Positions 17,739 through 26,845 of a stretch of 64,000 nucleotides of DNA are shown in pieces (position 1 is the stretch's first letter; every line of letters begins with the position of its first letter). The position numbers and the translations under genes were made by a program. The notes under the pieces were generated by a model. It saw only the letters and a program-made list of their open reading frames with translations. It was not told the DNA's origin and made no database searches. This stretch comes from Syntrophomonas sp. DTU019 (lineage in GTDB: Bacteria; Bacillota; Syntrophomonadia; Syntrophomonadales; Syntrophomonadaceae), in the NCBI GenBank assembly GCA_913757435.1, contig CAJYDM010000001.1, positions 124,001 through 188,000 on the forward strand. Direction: 5' to 3'.

Positions 17739-18104
17739 TCATCCTTTCGTACACACTACTGCTGCCACCGCCTGTTGGTCTGAATGGGAAAGGCTTATGC
17801 TGGGGTCGGCCAATCGGGCCTGCAACTGGGCCAGTCGGGCCTGACCATGCAAATAAAGCTTAGGCATGCCATTTAGGTTCATGCAGACTTCAATATCCTG
17901 CCAGGGGCACGAGGCCAGAGCCGGATGGAGTTTACGCACTGCCTCTTTAGCGGCAAAACGGACTGCCAGAGATGGATAGGGATTTTTCTTGCCCAAACAG
18001 TAATCCCGCTCTGCCGCGGTATAAACCCGGGTTAAGAAACGGGGTGTTCTTTGAACAGCCAGTTTAACCCTGTCAATATCAATTATATCTATCCCAATTA
18101 ACAT
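17739..18104 (-). CDS. acpS: Holo-ACP synthase
   Basis: A 121-residue phosphopantetheinyl transferase that activates acyl carrier protein with CoA. It opens MLIGIDIIDIDRV and has FAAKEAVRK, the two metal- and CoA-binding motifs of AcpS. It is the first gene of the acpS-nnr-CBS-alr-mazEF run, with a four-base gap to nnr. Confidence 0.96.
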   Translation of the reverse strand: MLIGIDIIDIDRVKLAVQRTPRFLTRVYTAAERDYCLGKKNPYPSLAVRFAAKEAVRKLHPALASCPWQDIEVCMNLNGMPKLYLHGQARLAQLQARLADPSISLSHSDQQAVAAVVCTKG

Positions 18105-18144
18105 TATATACCCCCATTTTCAGCGTTAATGCCCATTACACAGA

Positions 18145-18176
18145 AAGCCCCGAAATCCCAAGGGATCTCAGGGCTG
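18145..18176 (-). terminator. Terminator after cheW
   Basis: On the minus strand a stem of AGCCCTGAGATCCC with GGGATTTCGGGGCT (a few wobbles) and a short loop, followed by TTTC. It separates cheW from acpS. Confidence 0.65.
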
Positions 18177-18195
18177 CAAAAATAATCCTTCACCT

Positions 18196-18669
18196 TTAAT
18201 TCACGGCGAAATCATACAGCTCCGTTCTTTCGCCCTCATTTAATATTTTATCCATATCCAGGAGAATTAAAAGCCGTTTCTCCAATTTGCCCACACCGGT
18301 GATATAGTCAGAAGCAATGGCGCCCATTACTGCCGGGGGCGGTTCAATACAATCCACCGGCAGACGCAAAACCTCGCTGACCTCATCTACAATTATGCCA
18401 ACCGTTTTTCCGCCTACTTCCACCACTACACTGCGGCTCTCCGCTGTTAAGTCAGATGTCCCCATGTTAAAACGCCTTTTCAGGTCTATGATAGGTATCA
18501 CCTTACCGCGCAGGTTGATTATACCTTCAATAAAATCAGGCGTTTGCGGCAGTCGGGTAGGTTGTGTCATGGGGATGATTTCCTGCACTGAGGTCACGCC
18601 TACCCCGTATTCGCAAGTCGAATCCTGTTGTTTGAGTTTAAACACCACCAGTTGGATTTCGTCGGCCAT
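18196..18669 (-). CDS. cheW: CheW-type chemotaxis scaffold protein
   Basis: 157 residues of a single CheW domain: VVFKLKQQDSTCEYGVGVTSVQEII, then INLRGKVIPIIDLKRRF and VGIIVDEVSEVLRL. CheW links chemoreceptors to the CheA kinase at the inner membrane. No other chemotaxis gene is near, so it is a stand-alone copy. Start ATG 18669 is preceded by GGAGGAGACA. Confidence 0.93.
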   Translation of the reverse strand: MADEIQLVVFKLKQQDSTCEYGVGVTSVQEIIPMTQPTRLPQTPDFIEGIINLRGKVIPIIDLKRRFNMGTSDLTAESRSVVVEVGGKTVGIIVDEVSEVLRLPVDCIEPPPAVMGAIASDYITGVGKLEKRLLILLDMDKILNEGERTELYDFAVN

Positions 18670-18812
18670 TTTTTGTCTCCTCCATTATCGAAATCACTTC
18701 ATCCTCTATGGTATTTATTCGGTTAAACCCCCTGATTAGATTAGTGTTTTTCGTGGCCTGGCCCAATTTGTTTTAGAAAGCCAAAATTGCATCGTTTGAA
18801 ACTGCTGTGTAT

Positions 18813-18860
18813 TTCATGCCTGTTTAGCGGTCGTTCATGTTTGTTTTGCGGCAATTCATA
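18813..18860 (+). repeat. Three 21-nt-spaced repeats upstream of the agr locus (candidate LytTR-regulator sites)
   Basis: TTCAT occurs at 18813, 18834 and 18855, exactly 21 bases apart. The unit between copies is also alike (TGTTTAGCGG and TGTTTTGCGG). LytTR regulators such as AgrA bind direct repeats two helical turns apart. The array sits about 130 bases before the first agr gene. No other gene lies between, so self-regulation by the agr regulator is the natural reading. The rest of the cheW-agr gap shows no recognised feature. Confidence 0.55.
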
Positions 18861-18985
18861 CCCGGCAAAAATTGGTTTTGTAAAGAAGAAACACTCAATT
18901 TAGGCTTTGCAGCAGGATAATGTTGCTTTTTGTGGTAAATTGATTATGGGTTGGTTTTTAATTATGCTATGAAAGAGGGAGCTAT

Positions 18986-19504
18986 ATGATTTCCATCTCC
19001 TGGTATTTAACGTTAACTGTTGGCATTCCCGAGTCCCTACTGATGGTCCTGGTGGGATTTCAATTGTACAACCTAAAGGTTAAAATTGAACATGCCGTCG
19101 TGATCGCTTCTGTTAGCGCAATAATATCCTATTATGTTAGACAATTACCCGTTGTCTTTGGAGTACATTCTCTCATTGGAATAGTTGTGTTGATTTCGCT
19201 TTGCTGGCTTTTTACCAGACTTCCATTATATAAAGTGATTTGGTCAGTTTTGACCGGGTTTGCGGTGTTGGCAGTAACGCAATCAATTCTGATACCGTTA
19301 ATTCTATGGCTAACATCAATCGACTATGAGCTAATAAAAAATGATGTACTGATTAATTCCTTACTGTTTCTAATTCAAGCCCTAATTGTTGGTGCAGCCT
19401 TGGTTTATTGCAAAGTCCGAAAGATATATATTTTCGATTTGAGTGATGGAGATCAAAATGCCAACCAACAAGCCAATAATAGCAATTTCGACGATATTAC
19501 TTGA
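18986..19504 (+). CDS. Membrane protein of the agr locus (probable sensor part)
   Basis: 172 residues with five hydrophobic segments and a hydrophilic, asparagine-rich C-terminus (SDGDQNANQQANNSNFDD). AgrC sensors have such a membrane domain joined to a kinase; here the membrane part is a separate gene whose 3' end overlaps the kinase gene by about 47 bases. ATG 18986 follows GAGGGAGCTAT. It has no homologue I can name. Its position makes it a candidate peptide-sensing subunit, which is inference from position and topology. Confidence 0.72.
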   Translation: MISISWYLTLTVGIPESLLMVLVGFQLYNLKVKIEHAVVIASVSAIISYYVRQLPVVFGVHSLIGIVVLISLCWLFTRLPLYKVIWSVLTGFAVLAVTQSILIPLILWLTSIDYELIKNDVLINSLLFLIQALIVGAALVYCKVRKIYIFDLSDGDQNANQQANNSNFDDIT

Positions 19505-20333
19505 AACTGCATTCATTGCTATCATCATTCTAGCAATAGTCTTTTTCCCTGACATTGAAGGGCTAAAAAATCTCTTGCCTATTGCTAGCTTGGTGATAAT
19601 GTTATTAAGCGGATTTGTCGTAATATCGATCCGGCAAATAGATGAATACAGCCGAAAGCTGGTTGAAAGCCAGTTGTTGCGAGAACATCTCCATAACATC
19701 GAAGACCTGATAAACAGTCTGAACAGCCAGCGGCATGAGCACACCAGACATATTCAAACCCTGCAGGCTATGTTGTATCTGGATGAGGTGGACCAGGCCC
19801 GCCACTATCTGGATGGGGTGACCGAGCAGTATTGGGAAACTCAGGATCTGGTCTACGTTGGCAATCCGGCCCTGACCGCCCTGGTTAATTCGAAGCGCAA
19901 GCTGGCTGAGACCAAGAATATCCATTTTGATTTCGCTGTAAAATGTGAGGTCAATGAGATGGGTATTCCGCCCTGGGATCTGTGCAGTATAATCGGCAAC
20001 CTGATTGATAATGCCCTGGATGCTACCCTCAGAGGACAGCCTCCGCGCCGCGTATCATTGGAGTTAAAGTATGAGGAATCACAGTACGTGATCTATGTTT
20101 ACAATAGTGGGGCTAAAATACCCAAGCAACAAGAAAACCTCATGTTTACCCCCGGTTTTTCCACCAGCGGTTCCGCTGGTCGCGGCTTTGGCCTCTATAT
20201 CGTGAAACGGCTGGTCAATAAATACGGCGGCAGTATCCGCATAGTTACCCAGCCAAAGACTACTTTCATAATTAATTTGCCTGACCGCAGGAGGATGCAT
20301 GAACAAGTGGCTTTCATCGAAAATAGCGTCTGA
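19458..20333 (+). CDS. AgrC-like sensor histidine kinase (GHKL type)
   Basis: About 291 residues. It has two N-terminal transmembrane helices, a coiled linker (REHLHNIEDLINSL), a phospho-acceptor region RHEHTRHIQTLQAML, an N box (GNLIDNALDA) and a G box (GRGFGLYIVKRL). These match the HPK10/AgrC and Spo0B-like kinases. The start at 19458 follows GGAGATCAAA; the open frame extends to 19443. It lacks the five- or six-helix sensor domain of classic AgrC, which is likely supplied by the upstream gene. It overlaps agrB by 35 bases. Confidence 0.87.
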   Translation: MPTNKPIIAISTILLETAFIAIIILAIVFFPDIEGLKNLLPIASLVIMLLSGFVVISIRQIDEYSRKLVESQLLREHLHNIEDLINSLNSQRHEHTRHIQTLQAMLYLDEVDQARHYLDGVTEQYWETQDLVYVGNPALTALVNSKRKLAETKNIHFDFAVKCEVNEMGIPPWDLCSIIGNLIDNALDATLRGQPPRRVSLELKYEESQYVIYVYNSGAKIPKQQENLMFTPGFSTSGSAGRGFGLYIVKRLVNKYGGSIRIVTQPKTTFIINLPDRRRMHEQVAFIENSV

Positions 20334-20928
20334 CATCGGCCGCCATTTGGGCAGCAGTTCAGATGAGGTCGAAGTGTATGCTTATGGCTTGGAGAATTTT
20401 CTGAACAATATGCTGGAATTACTGTTGTTATTCGTGTTCGCGTCGCTTCTGGGTCTATTGATCCCGGCTTTCCTGGTATTGATCGCATATGGACTGATAA
20501 GAGTCCCTGGAGGAGGCGCTCATCTCAAGACCTTCCCCCGCTGTCTGACTTGCAGTCTTTTGTTGATGTTGGGCCTGGCTAAACTGAGCCAGATGCTCCC
20601 TTTAAGATTCGAGTGGGCGATGGTTGCTATCATTGTGCTGGCTGCAGGCGGACTGAGCATCATCAGAGCCTGGGTGCCGGCTGGAACGGAGAAAAAACAG
20701 GTTACAGCAGTTCATGAAATCAGACAACAAAAACAGATAACCTCACTAACCTTGTTGCTCAATGTTCTGATAGCCGTAATTTTACTTTACTGCGGTTATA
20801 ACAGTCTGGCCAATGCCGTACTACTGGGTTGGCTATGCGGTCTGTTGGTTATAACCCCCTGGGGATATAAACTATTTCATACTCTTGATCACGGTATGGA
20901 TATCATGGAAGGGAGGTGTGCAATGTGA
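20299..20928 (+). CDS. agrB: AgrB accessory gene regulator protease/exporter
   Basis: A 209-residue membrane cysteine protease that trims and cyclises the AgrD peptide. The catalytic residues are visible: H75 in GGGAHLKTFPRC and C82, seven residues on, with R68 and G73 upstream as in AgrB of Staphylococcus. ATG 20299 follows GGAGGATGC. It lies between the kinase and the agrD gene and overlaps both. Confidence 0.95.
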   Translation: MNKWLSSKIASDIGRHLGSSSDEVEVYAYGLENFLNNMLELLLLFVFASLLGLLIPAFLVLIAYGLIRVPGGGAHLKTFPRCLTCSLLLMLGLAKLSQMLPLRFEWAMVAIIVLAAGGLSIIRAWVPAGTEKKQVTAVHEIRQQKQITSLTLLLNVLIAVILLYCGYNSLANAVLLGWLCGLLVITPWGYKLFHTLDHGMDIMEGRCAM

Positions 20929-21062
20929 AAGGCAAATTCATGTCCAAAGCTTATTCAAGCCTGGCTTCCTTCGCTGTGATGCTGGCGGTGTTCAGCGCGA
21001 TTAAGCCTATGTGCTGGCTACTCGTATATGAACCAGACATCCCCCAAAGCCTTAAGAAGTAG
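20925..21062 (+). CDS. agrD: AgrD cyclic lactone autoinducer precursor peptide
   Basis: A 45-residue gene too short for ordinary calling. It starts at GTG 20925, overlapping the agrB stop, eight bases after GGGAGG. It has an amphipathic N-terminus (SSLASFAVMLAVFSAIKP), then a single Cys (C30) in the MCWLLVYEPDIPQSLKK tail. The VYEPDIPQSL end matches the conserved charged tail of AgrD peptides that AgrB removes. The autoinducer ring should be a thiolactone formed by C30 and a residue of the WLLVY segment. It is followed after nine bases by the LytTR regulator. Confidence 0.92.
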   Translation: MKGKFMSKAYSSLASFAVMLAVFSAIKPMCWLLVYEPDIPQSLKK

Positions 21063-21071
21063 GAACTGAAC

Positions 21072-21800
21072 ATGTTTAAAGTCTTAATCCTAGAAGATGA
21101 AAACTATACTTTACGATTTCTCGAGAAGCTGATTGCAGAGCATGTCAAGGTTGAGCAGGTGATGGGAACCTCCAACAGTCAGGAAGCAATTCGTTTGGCC
21201 GGTGATTTTATGCCAGACCTGGCGTTTTTGGATATAGAACTGTCTCCTGAAGACCACCTGAACGGTATCGATGTCGCCCGGGCCATTAATACCGTCAGTC
21301 CGCGCACTGAATTCATCTTTGTGACCGGTTACGCCAAATACGCAGTAGATTCATTCACTGTACATCCTTATGATTATCTGCTGAAACCGATCAAACGTGA
21401 CAAAGTAATGCAGGTTATTTCCAGCCTCGACACCGAACGCGAAGCTGTCAGTCTACAGAAAAGTCCCACTGACCGCCTGGTCTTAAAATCGGCGGATAGC
21501 ATTGTGTTCATTAATATTGATGATATATTTTTTATTGAAAAGCAGGGTAAGAAAGCCTTCATCCACTCGCTCAGCGGGGTAAATGAGAGCAACTGCATTT
21601 TCAATGAATTGGAGTCATTGTTGGGGCCTAATTTCCTGCGGGTGCACAAATCATATGTGGTCAATATGAATAAGGTGAGCCAGATCAAAGATGCCGGCAA
21701 TCAGTCCTATACCGTGCATTTTGATGGTTATAGCGGCATGGCTATTATGAGCCGCAACCGTTTTCGGGTGCATATTGATAAGTTTACGCCATCTTTTTAG
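21072..21800 (+). CDS. agrA: AgrA/LytR-family response regulator
   Basis: 242 residues with a receiver domain (VLILEDEN acidic pair, LAFLDIEL phosphorylation Asp, YLLKPIKRD Lys) and a C-terminal LytTR DNA-binding domain starting near DRLVLKSADS and ending NRFRVHIDKF. It is the output of the agr system and most likely acts on the 21-nt repeats upstream of the locus. Its stop overlaps the convergent YedF-like gene by four bases. The symbol is by role and position. Confidence 0.92.
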   Translation: MFKVLILEDENYTLRFLEKLIAEHVKVEQVMGTSNSQEAIRLAGDFMPDLAFLDIELSPEDHLNGIDVARAINTVSPRTEFIFVTGYAKYAVDSFTVHPYDYLLKPIKRDKVMQVISSLDTEREAVSLQKSPTDRLVLKSADSIVFINIDDIFFIEKQGKKAFIHSLSGVNESNCIFNELESLLGPNFLRVHKSYVVNMNKVSQIKDAGNQSYTVHFDGYSGMAIMSRNRFRVHIDKFTPSF

Positions 21801-22387
21801 AATACGATCAGCCTTTTAGCGTCGGCTATTTTCTCAGTAATAGCGAACATATTGCTCACTGTACCGACTCTAAGCTTATCCAGTAATTGATAATAACTCA
21901 AACAGGTGTGGCTGGATACTATTTCCACGCCACATTCCTGCATGTGCTGTAAGTAGCTTAATACTTCTGATCCTTCTGTGGTAAGAAACACACCGCTGTT
22001 AATAAAGATCACCGTTTTTAAAAATCCTTCCAGCCGCATAAGGGAATAGACAAAACTGGTCATCAACTGTCCTCCCCAATGGTCTTCGCCTTTTCCCAGG
22101 GAAGTGCTGCTGATAACCAGAACGGTTTGACCGTATTCCGCCGATGCTATGCGCAGAGCTTCTTCGGCAGCCTCCTGTTTATGGATGCTGATATGGAATT
22201 GGCCCTGTTTTTCCACTACCCGGGCCTTGAAATTCATTCCAGCGATGAGCTGGGTGATTTCTTCTTTGGCGCCTAGGTCGTCTACTATAGCCAGAACCTC
22301 GTCGCATTTCCTATCAGACAAGGCTGCGCTGGTAAGAAGCCAGGTCTCAGGTAATGAAAGCCCGCGAGCATCCACGGTTTTTTTCAC
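21797..22387 (-). CDS. YedF-like protein lacking the TusA cysteine
   Basis: 196 residues with the same two-domain plan as the YedF at 7.1 kb. The TusA-like motif is SLPET where active members have CPEP or CPxP, so the sulfur-carrying Cys is gone. The C-terminal DsrE-like domain has FINSGVFLT and a single Cys in SSHTCLSYY, where the other copy has CGTC. It may be a regulatory or degenerate paralogue. It is converging on the agr regulator, with a four-base overlap, and stands alone. Confidence 0.85.
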   Translation of the reverse strand: MKKTVDARGLSLPETWLLTSAALSDRKCDEVLAIVDDLGAKEEITQLIAGMNFKARVVEKQGQFHISIHKQEAAEEALRIASAEYGQTVLVISSTSLGKGEDHWGGQLMTSFVYSLMRLEGFLKTVIFINSGVFLTTEGSEVLSYLQHMQECGVEIVSSHTCLSYYQLLDKLRVGTVSNMFAITEKIADAKRLIVF

Positions 22388-22470
22388 AGCCAGTGCTCCT
22401 TTTGGTTATTTTTGTTCATTTTAGATTATTGTATCATACCTCGGGTAATATTGGGCATATCCAGGCCGAC

Positions 22471-23448
22471 CTAACTCTTGGCCGCTTTTATCAGTCCCAT
22501 CATGCGATAAGTGGCTTCATCCATTTCTCCACTAGGGTCTAGACCATGCCAGGCCTGATAGTACTTGACCGCCAACACCGTCATATTCCCATAACGTCCA
22601 TCGGCACCACAAAACTCTACTCCCAATTCTTTTAAGCGGGCCTGCACATATACTACCGCCTGCCCCGAGGATCCTTTCTTCATTTTTACTGGCTTCATTT
22701 CCTGAGGAACCATAGTACCATTGTTGACGATCTTCACCCGACAACCGGCGGGGACCAGCGGATAAAGCTTCTCAACATCGCGATTAAACATACGGATGCA
22801 GCCATGGGAGGCATAGGTCCCAATCGAACCGGGCTTATTGGTGCCGTGTATGCCGTATATACCCCATGGTACATTGAGGCCCATCCAGCGTGTCCCAAAT
22901 CCGCTGCCCCAGTTGAGAGACTTGTGCACTACCCGCCATTCCCCAATCGGGGAGGGCGTGGAAGCTTTGCCTACCGCAACCGGGTATTTACACAGCACTT
23001 CCTTATCCTTATATAGTGTAAGGGTGCGGGTCTTGACATCAATTACGATTAACATCTTGTCCTCTTTGTTTTTTACAGCAGTTATGCAGGAGGCATCAGG
23101 TTCCTGAGGCATTAATGTGATCCATTCATCTTCATTGATGATACCGTCGTTGGGCAAACCATGAGCCACCTGAAATAGCCTCACGGTGCTGCTGGTAAAA
23201 GCATCATAAACCCCGCTCGGTTCAATATCATAACCGATCTCTTTCAGGCGCGCCTGAACCATCCATACCGCCTGTCCCTGGAGGTTTGGTTCGGTCAAAT
23301 ACAGGGTGGGAAAATCAGTACGGTCAATCAGGCTAGGCGGGGGATCAGGGGTGGAATTAATCGTCTGGGCAGGGGTAACCGCTGGCATCAAAACCGCAAT
23401 ACAAAGCACTGTAAGCACGAGTATAGCCGTCCATCGATGTTTGCGCAA
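22471..23448 (-). CDS. L,D-transpeptidase with two peptidoglycan-binding domains
   Basis: About 325 residues: an N-terminal signal/anchor (TAILVLTVLCIAVL), a peptidoglycan-binding domain, a YkuD catalytic domain and a second binding domain. The active site shows IHGTNKPGSIGTYASHGCIRM, with the catalytic Cys in SHGC. It cross-links or attaches to peptidoglycan outside the membrane. The open frame reaches 23619, but it runs across a terminator (23478-23503), so the TTG at 23448 after GGAGG is the likely start. Confidence 0.88.
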   Translation of the reverse strand: MRKHRWTAILVLTVLCIAVLMPAVTPAQTINSTPDPPPSLIDRTDFPTLYLTEPNLQGQAVWMVQARLKEIGYDIEPSGVYDAFTSSTVRLFQVAHGLPNDGIINEDEWITLMPQEPDASCITAVKNKEDKMLIVIDVKTRTLTLYKDKEVLCKYPVAVGKASTPSPIGEWRVVHKSLNWGSGFGTRWMGLNVPWGIYGIHGTNKPGSIGTYASHGCIRMFNRDVEKLYPLVPAGCRVKIVNNGTMVPQEMKPVKMKKGSSGQAVVYVQARLKELGVEFCGADGRYGNMTVLAVKYYQAWHGLDPSGEMDEATYRMMGLIKAAKS

Positions 23449-23477
23449 TGACCGCAACCTCCAATTCCTTATTTCTA

Positions 23478-23503
23478 TAAAAAAACCAGGGGGATGCCCT
23501 GGT
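23478..23503 (-). terminator. Terminator after the nitroreductase gene
   Basis: On the minus strand a seven-pair stem ACCAGGG/CCCTGGT (23503-23485) with a five-base loop is followed by a T tract. It lies between the nitroreductase and L,D-transpeptidase genes and argues against a start for the latter upstream of it. Confidence 0.8.
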
Positions 23504-23569
23504 CGTAGACTACTCTTTTTATATATGTGCCAGACCAGCCGGCAATATGCTTGGAAAATAAAGTGAAGC

Positions 23570-24127
23570 TCATTTGATTGGATAGCTCTGCCCAAATTTG
23601 TCAAGGTGTACGAATTCATTCAGGGATTTCCGCGGCGGCGCCTTGCTCTCCCGGGCAGCGTAGCCCAGAGGAATGATAACCACTGATTTAATGTCCTCAG
23701 GTAAGCCCAACACGGCATCGACCTTCTCATGATCGAAACGGCCAATATATACGGTCCCCAAACCCTGATTATGAGCCGCCAGGCAGAAGTTCTGGCAGGC
23801 TAGGGCGCAGTCGAACATCGACCAATCACCCTTGATGGTTGCGTAGGTCCCGTTTTTGGTTCCGGCTATCCCCTGGCGAGAACAGAATACCATTACCGCG
23901 GCTGCTTCTGTGATTGCCTGACTGGCTCGATTGGCATTGGTGGCATCCACCAGTTGTTGCCTGATGTCCGGGTCTTTAACCACCACCACCTCCCAGGTCT
24001 GGGTATTGGCCCAGGATGGTGCCCATCTCACTGCTTCAAGGAGTTCATGTATGATCTCCTCCGATACCTTGTCAGCAGTAAAATGGCGAATACTGCGCCT
24101 GGTAAGGATACACTCCATAGTCTCCAA
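23570..24127 (-). CDS. Nitroreductase-family flavoprotein
   Basis: 185 residues matching the FMN-dependent nitroreductase/NAD(P)H oxidoreductase fold: ILTRRSIRHFTADKV at the N-terminus, RWAPSWANTQTWEV, and the ending IIPLGYAARE for the second FMN contact. The natural substrate is unknown; the family includes nitro-, quinone and dehalogenating enzymes. It follows the large YyaL-like gene by 20 bases on the same strand and is probably co-transcribed. Confidence 0.9.
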   Translation of the reverse strand: METMECILTRRSIRHFTADKVSEEIIHELLEAVRWAPSWANTQTWEVVVVKDPDIRQQLVDATNANRASQAITEAAAVMVFCSRQGIAGTKNGTYATIKGDWSMFDCALACQNFCLAAHNQGLGTVYIGRFDHEKVDAVLGLPEDIKSVVIIPLGYAARESKAPPRKSLNEFVHLDKFGQSYPIK

Positions 24128-24147
24128 TTTTCAAGCCCCCTTTATAT

Positions 24148-26208
24148 TTATACATGAGTGGTAGCGGCTACCCGACCTAATAACTCTTCAGCGGTGAAGA
24201 CCGGTTCCTGACAGGAAAAGCCCTCACAGATATACCCAGTCACCCGGTCATCCACTTTTTGCATATCTTTGGTGAACGGGATCAACTCCTCTAGCAGGCT
24301 ATCCTGGCTGGTCTTCAATGCCAGAGTAGTATCGGGTGCAAATACCTGATCCAGGACAGAAACCATTTCCCGGACGGTCTTTTCGTGGTGATCACCGGTA
24401 ATGATCACATCTTTTCCAGCATAATGCCGTGACATAAGGGCCAGCAGGAAATAGGTATGGGCCCAGGGATGCTGACTTATCTGATCGGGAAAAGCCTTCA
24501 ATATCTTATCCCCCTTCTCTAGGATGTCGGCATCTCCGGTTAGTTGGCCCAGCCATAACAGGTTTCGCGCTGCCAGTGAATTCGGCGCAGGGATGGCGCC
24601 GTCGTAGACCTCGTGCGGATTGACCAGGAGTTCCTCTCCATCCCTGCCGTAATACAGCACTGCACCCCGGGACTGATCCCAAAACAGCTCTATCATTTCT
24701 GCATTGACCTGAAGGGCTTTTTGCAGATAAGCAGATTCCATAGTACTGCGATGCATCTCCAGAAGCCCCCATACTAGAGCAGCGTAATCCTCGGCAAGAG
24801 CCGGATGGGCAGCCTGCTCTTCCCGGTATCTCAGCATATAGCGGTCTTTAACCCGCATATTATCTTCGATAAATGACAAGGCTCTCCGTGCTGCTTCAAT
24901 ATAAGACGGCTCACCCAGCACTCGCCCGCCCAAAGCCAGGGCGGCAATCATAAACCCATTCCAGGACAGCAGGATTTTATCATCTTTGAAAGGAGCGATC
25001 CTTTTGGCACGGTGATCAAAAAGCTTGCGCCGGGCAGGTTCCAGTTGGCGGCGCTGCTCACGACTAAGCTCGGTATCCAGGAGGTTGGGTATGCTTTTAC
25101 CCTCAAAATTGCCTTGCCGTGTTATGCCATACGCTCTACAGAATTCCATGCCTTGAGTCTCTCCTAACACCTCCAATATCTCCGCCATGGACCAAACGTA
25201 GAATTTACCTTCCACGCCTTCAGAATCGGCGTCCTCGGCGGAATAGAATCCGCCTGCGCTGGAAGTCATATCGCGGAGCACATAAGTGAATATCTCGCGG
25301 GCAATATCGGCGTAGAATTCGTTTCCGGTAGCCTGATAAGTCTCCACCCAGGCCACCGCTAACAAAGCATTATCATAAAGCATCTTTTCAAAATGGGGAA
25401 CCAGCCAGGCACGGTCAGTGCTGTAGCGGGAGAAGCCATAACCGATGTGGTCATATATGCCGCCCTTGTACATGGCTTGCAGGGTTTTTTCCACCATTTC
25501 CAGAGCCAGGTCTTCCTGATGGTAATACCAATAACGCAGAAGAAAATACAGGTTATGCGGACTGGGGAACTTGGGGGCACTGCCAAACCCGCCGTAAACC
25601 GAATCAAAAGTATGAGTAAAATACTGGAAGGCCTTATCGAAGACATCGGGGCTGATTTCCCTACTCTGCCCGTCGCCTGATTCATTGCCCTTTTTCAGCC
25701 ATTCCTGGATGCGTTCCCCCATATCGCGGCAGGCCTGTGGATCGTTTTGCCACATCCTGGCTATCTGTGGCAAAAGGCTCATCATGCCGGTAAGGCCCTG
25801 GCGATCCCGCTTGGGCAAATAAGTCCCAGCAAAGAAGGGCTTTTTATCAGGAGTCATAATAATTGTGAGAGGCCAACCCCCATGTCCGGTCATGCCCTGA
25901 CAAACATTCATATACACGGTATCGATGTCCGGTCGCTCTTCACGATCGACCTTGATGCTAACGAAATGTTGATTAAGGATCCGGGCTACCTCGTCATCTT
26001 CGAAAGATTCCCTTTCCATCACATGGCACCAGTGACAGGTGGAGTAGCCTATACTTAAGAAAACCGGCTTGTTTTCCCTCTCAGCTCGCTTAAACGCTTC
26101 CTGCCCCCAGGGATACCATATCACCGGATTGTAGGCATGCTGAAGAAGGTATGGACTCTTCTCATTTATTAGCCTATTAGGTATCTTTGTACTTTGGGTA
26201 CTTGACAA
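24148..26208 (-). CDS. YyaL/SSP411-type thioredoxin-domain protein (DUF255)
   Basis: A 686-residue protein. The N-terminal thioredoxin-like domain has CHWC ([14 protein letters not shown] near residue 60). The remainder is an alpha/alpha toroid like N-acylglucosamine 2-epimerase, with [10 protein letters not shown] and [11 protein letters not shown] typical of this family. Function of the family is not settled. I chose TTG 26208, seven bases after AAAGGAGG, over the longer 26229. A promoter would fit in the 100 bases before OsmC. Confidence 0.88.
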   Translation of the reverse strand: MSSTQSTKIPNRLINEKSPYLLQHAYNPVIWYPWGQEAFKRAERENKPVFLSIGYSTCHWCHVMERESFEDDEVARILNQHFVSIKVDREERPDIDTVYMNVCQGMTGHGGWPLTIIMTPDKKPFFAGTYLPKRDRQGLTGMMSLLPQIARMWQNDPQACRDMGERIQEWLKKGNESGDGQSREISPDVFDKAFQYFTHTFDSVYGGFGSAPKFPSPHNLYFLLRYWYYHQEDLALEMVEKTLQAMYKGGIYDHIGYGFSRYSTDRAWLVPHFEKMLYDNALLAVAWVETYQATGNEFYADIAREIFTYVLRDMTSSAGGFYSAEDADSEGVEGKFYVWSMAEILEVLGETQGMEFCRAYGITRQGNFEGKSIPNLLDTELSREQRRQLEPARRKLFDHRAKRIAPFKDDKILLSWNGFMIAALALGGRVLGEPSYIEAARRALSFIEDNMRVKDRYMLRYREEQAAHPALAEDYAALVWGLLEMHRSTMESAYLQKALQVNAEMIELFWDQSRGAVLYYGRDGEELLVNPHEVYDGAIPAPNSLAARNLLWLGQLTGDADILEKGDKILKAFPDQISQHPWAHTYFLLALMSRHYAGKDVIITGDHHEKTVREMVSVLDQVFAPDTTLALKTSQDSLLEELIPFTKDMQKVDDRVTGYICEGFSCQEPVFTAEELLGRVAATTHV

Positions 26209-26315
26209 CGAACCACCTCCTTTGCGCAAGTTTTTTGTTATTTTTCCTTTATTCCCAGGGCATCACTATTCTAGTTTGGTTATATTCACATCGTCTCTTT
26301 ATTGGCGTTTGGCAA

Positions 26316-26777
26316 TTAGATCCCGGTCATTTCAGGCTCTCTGACCAGTTTGGATTCAACTATGGTGGTGCCTTTCATGATGGTATCTTTAATCGGGCAG
26401 GCCTTGACTGCATAATCGACTATCTTGCGAACTTTATCCGGGTTGTCGGGGGAATCCACTCTGACCTGATAACGGATCTGCTGAAAACCAGGCCTAATAC
26501 CTGAGCTGGAACTGCTCATCCCTTGGGGATCATAGTCACCCTCAATAAAAATGCGAATGTCATCGATGGTTATACGCCGTTTTTCAGCCAGGCCACTTAT
26601 AAATACGATTATGCATCCTCCCAGAGATGCCAGGAATACTTCCATCGGAGAGGCTGACCGGTCTTCACTCTGACTGGTGATACCCTTGCCCATTTCCACG
26701 ATGGTTTGCCCTGCTCTGCGGGCTACTGATTTGACCCCAACATGGTCCCAGTCTACAGTCAGTTGAATGGTGTTCAT
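26316..26777 (-). CDS. OsmC-family peroxide reductase-like protein
   Basis: 153 residues of the OsmC/Ohr fold. The two family cysteines are visible in SLGGCIIV and KACPIKDT. Members reduce organic peroxides or act on thiols, and often serve in anaerobes' oxidative defence. The start ATG 26777 follows AAGGGG. It lies next to the trkH pseudogene and before the YyaL-like gene, on the same strand. Confidence 0.9.
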   Translation of the reverse strand: MNTIQLTVDWDHVGVKSVARRAGQTIVEMGKGITSQSEDRSASPMEVFLASLGGCIIVFISGLAEKRRITIDDIRIFIEGDYDPQGMSSSSSGIRPGFQQIRYQVRVDSPDNPDKVRKIVDYAVKACPIKDTIMKGTTIVESKLVREPEMTGI

Positions 26778-26845
26778 GAATAAAACCCCTTTTCATTGCG
26801 AAATTAGATGAGATTATAATCGATTTTTACCGCCAGCGGGCGGCA

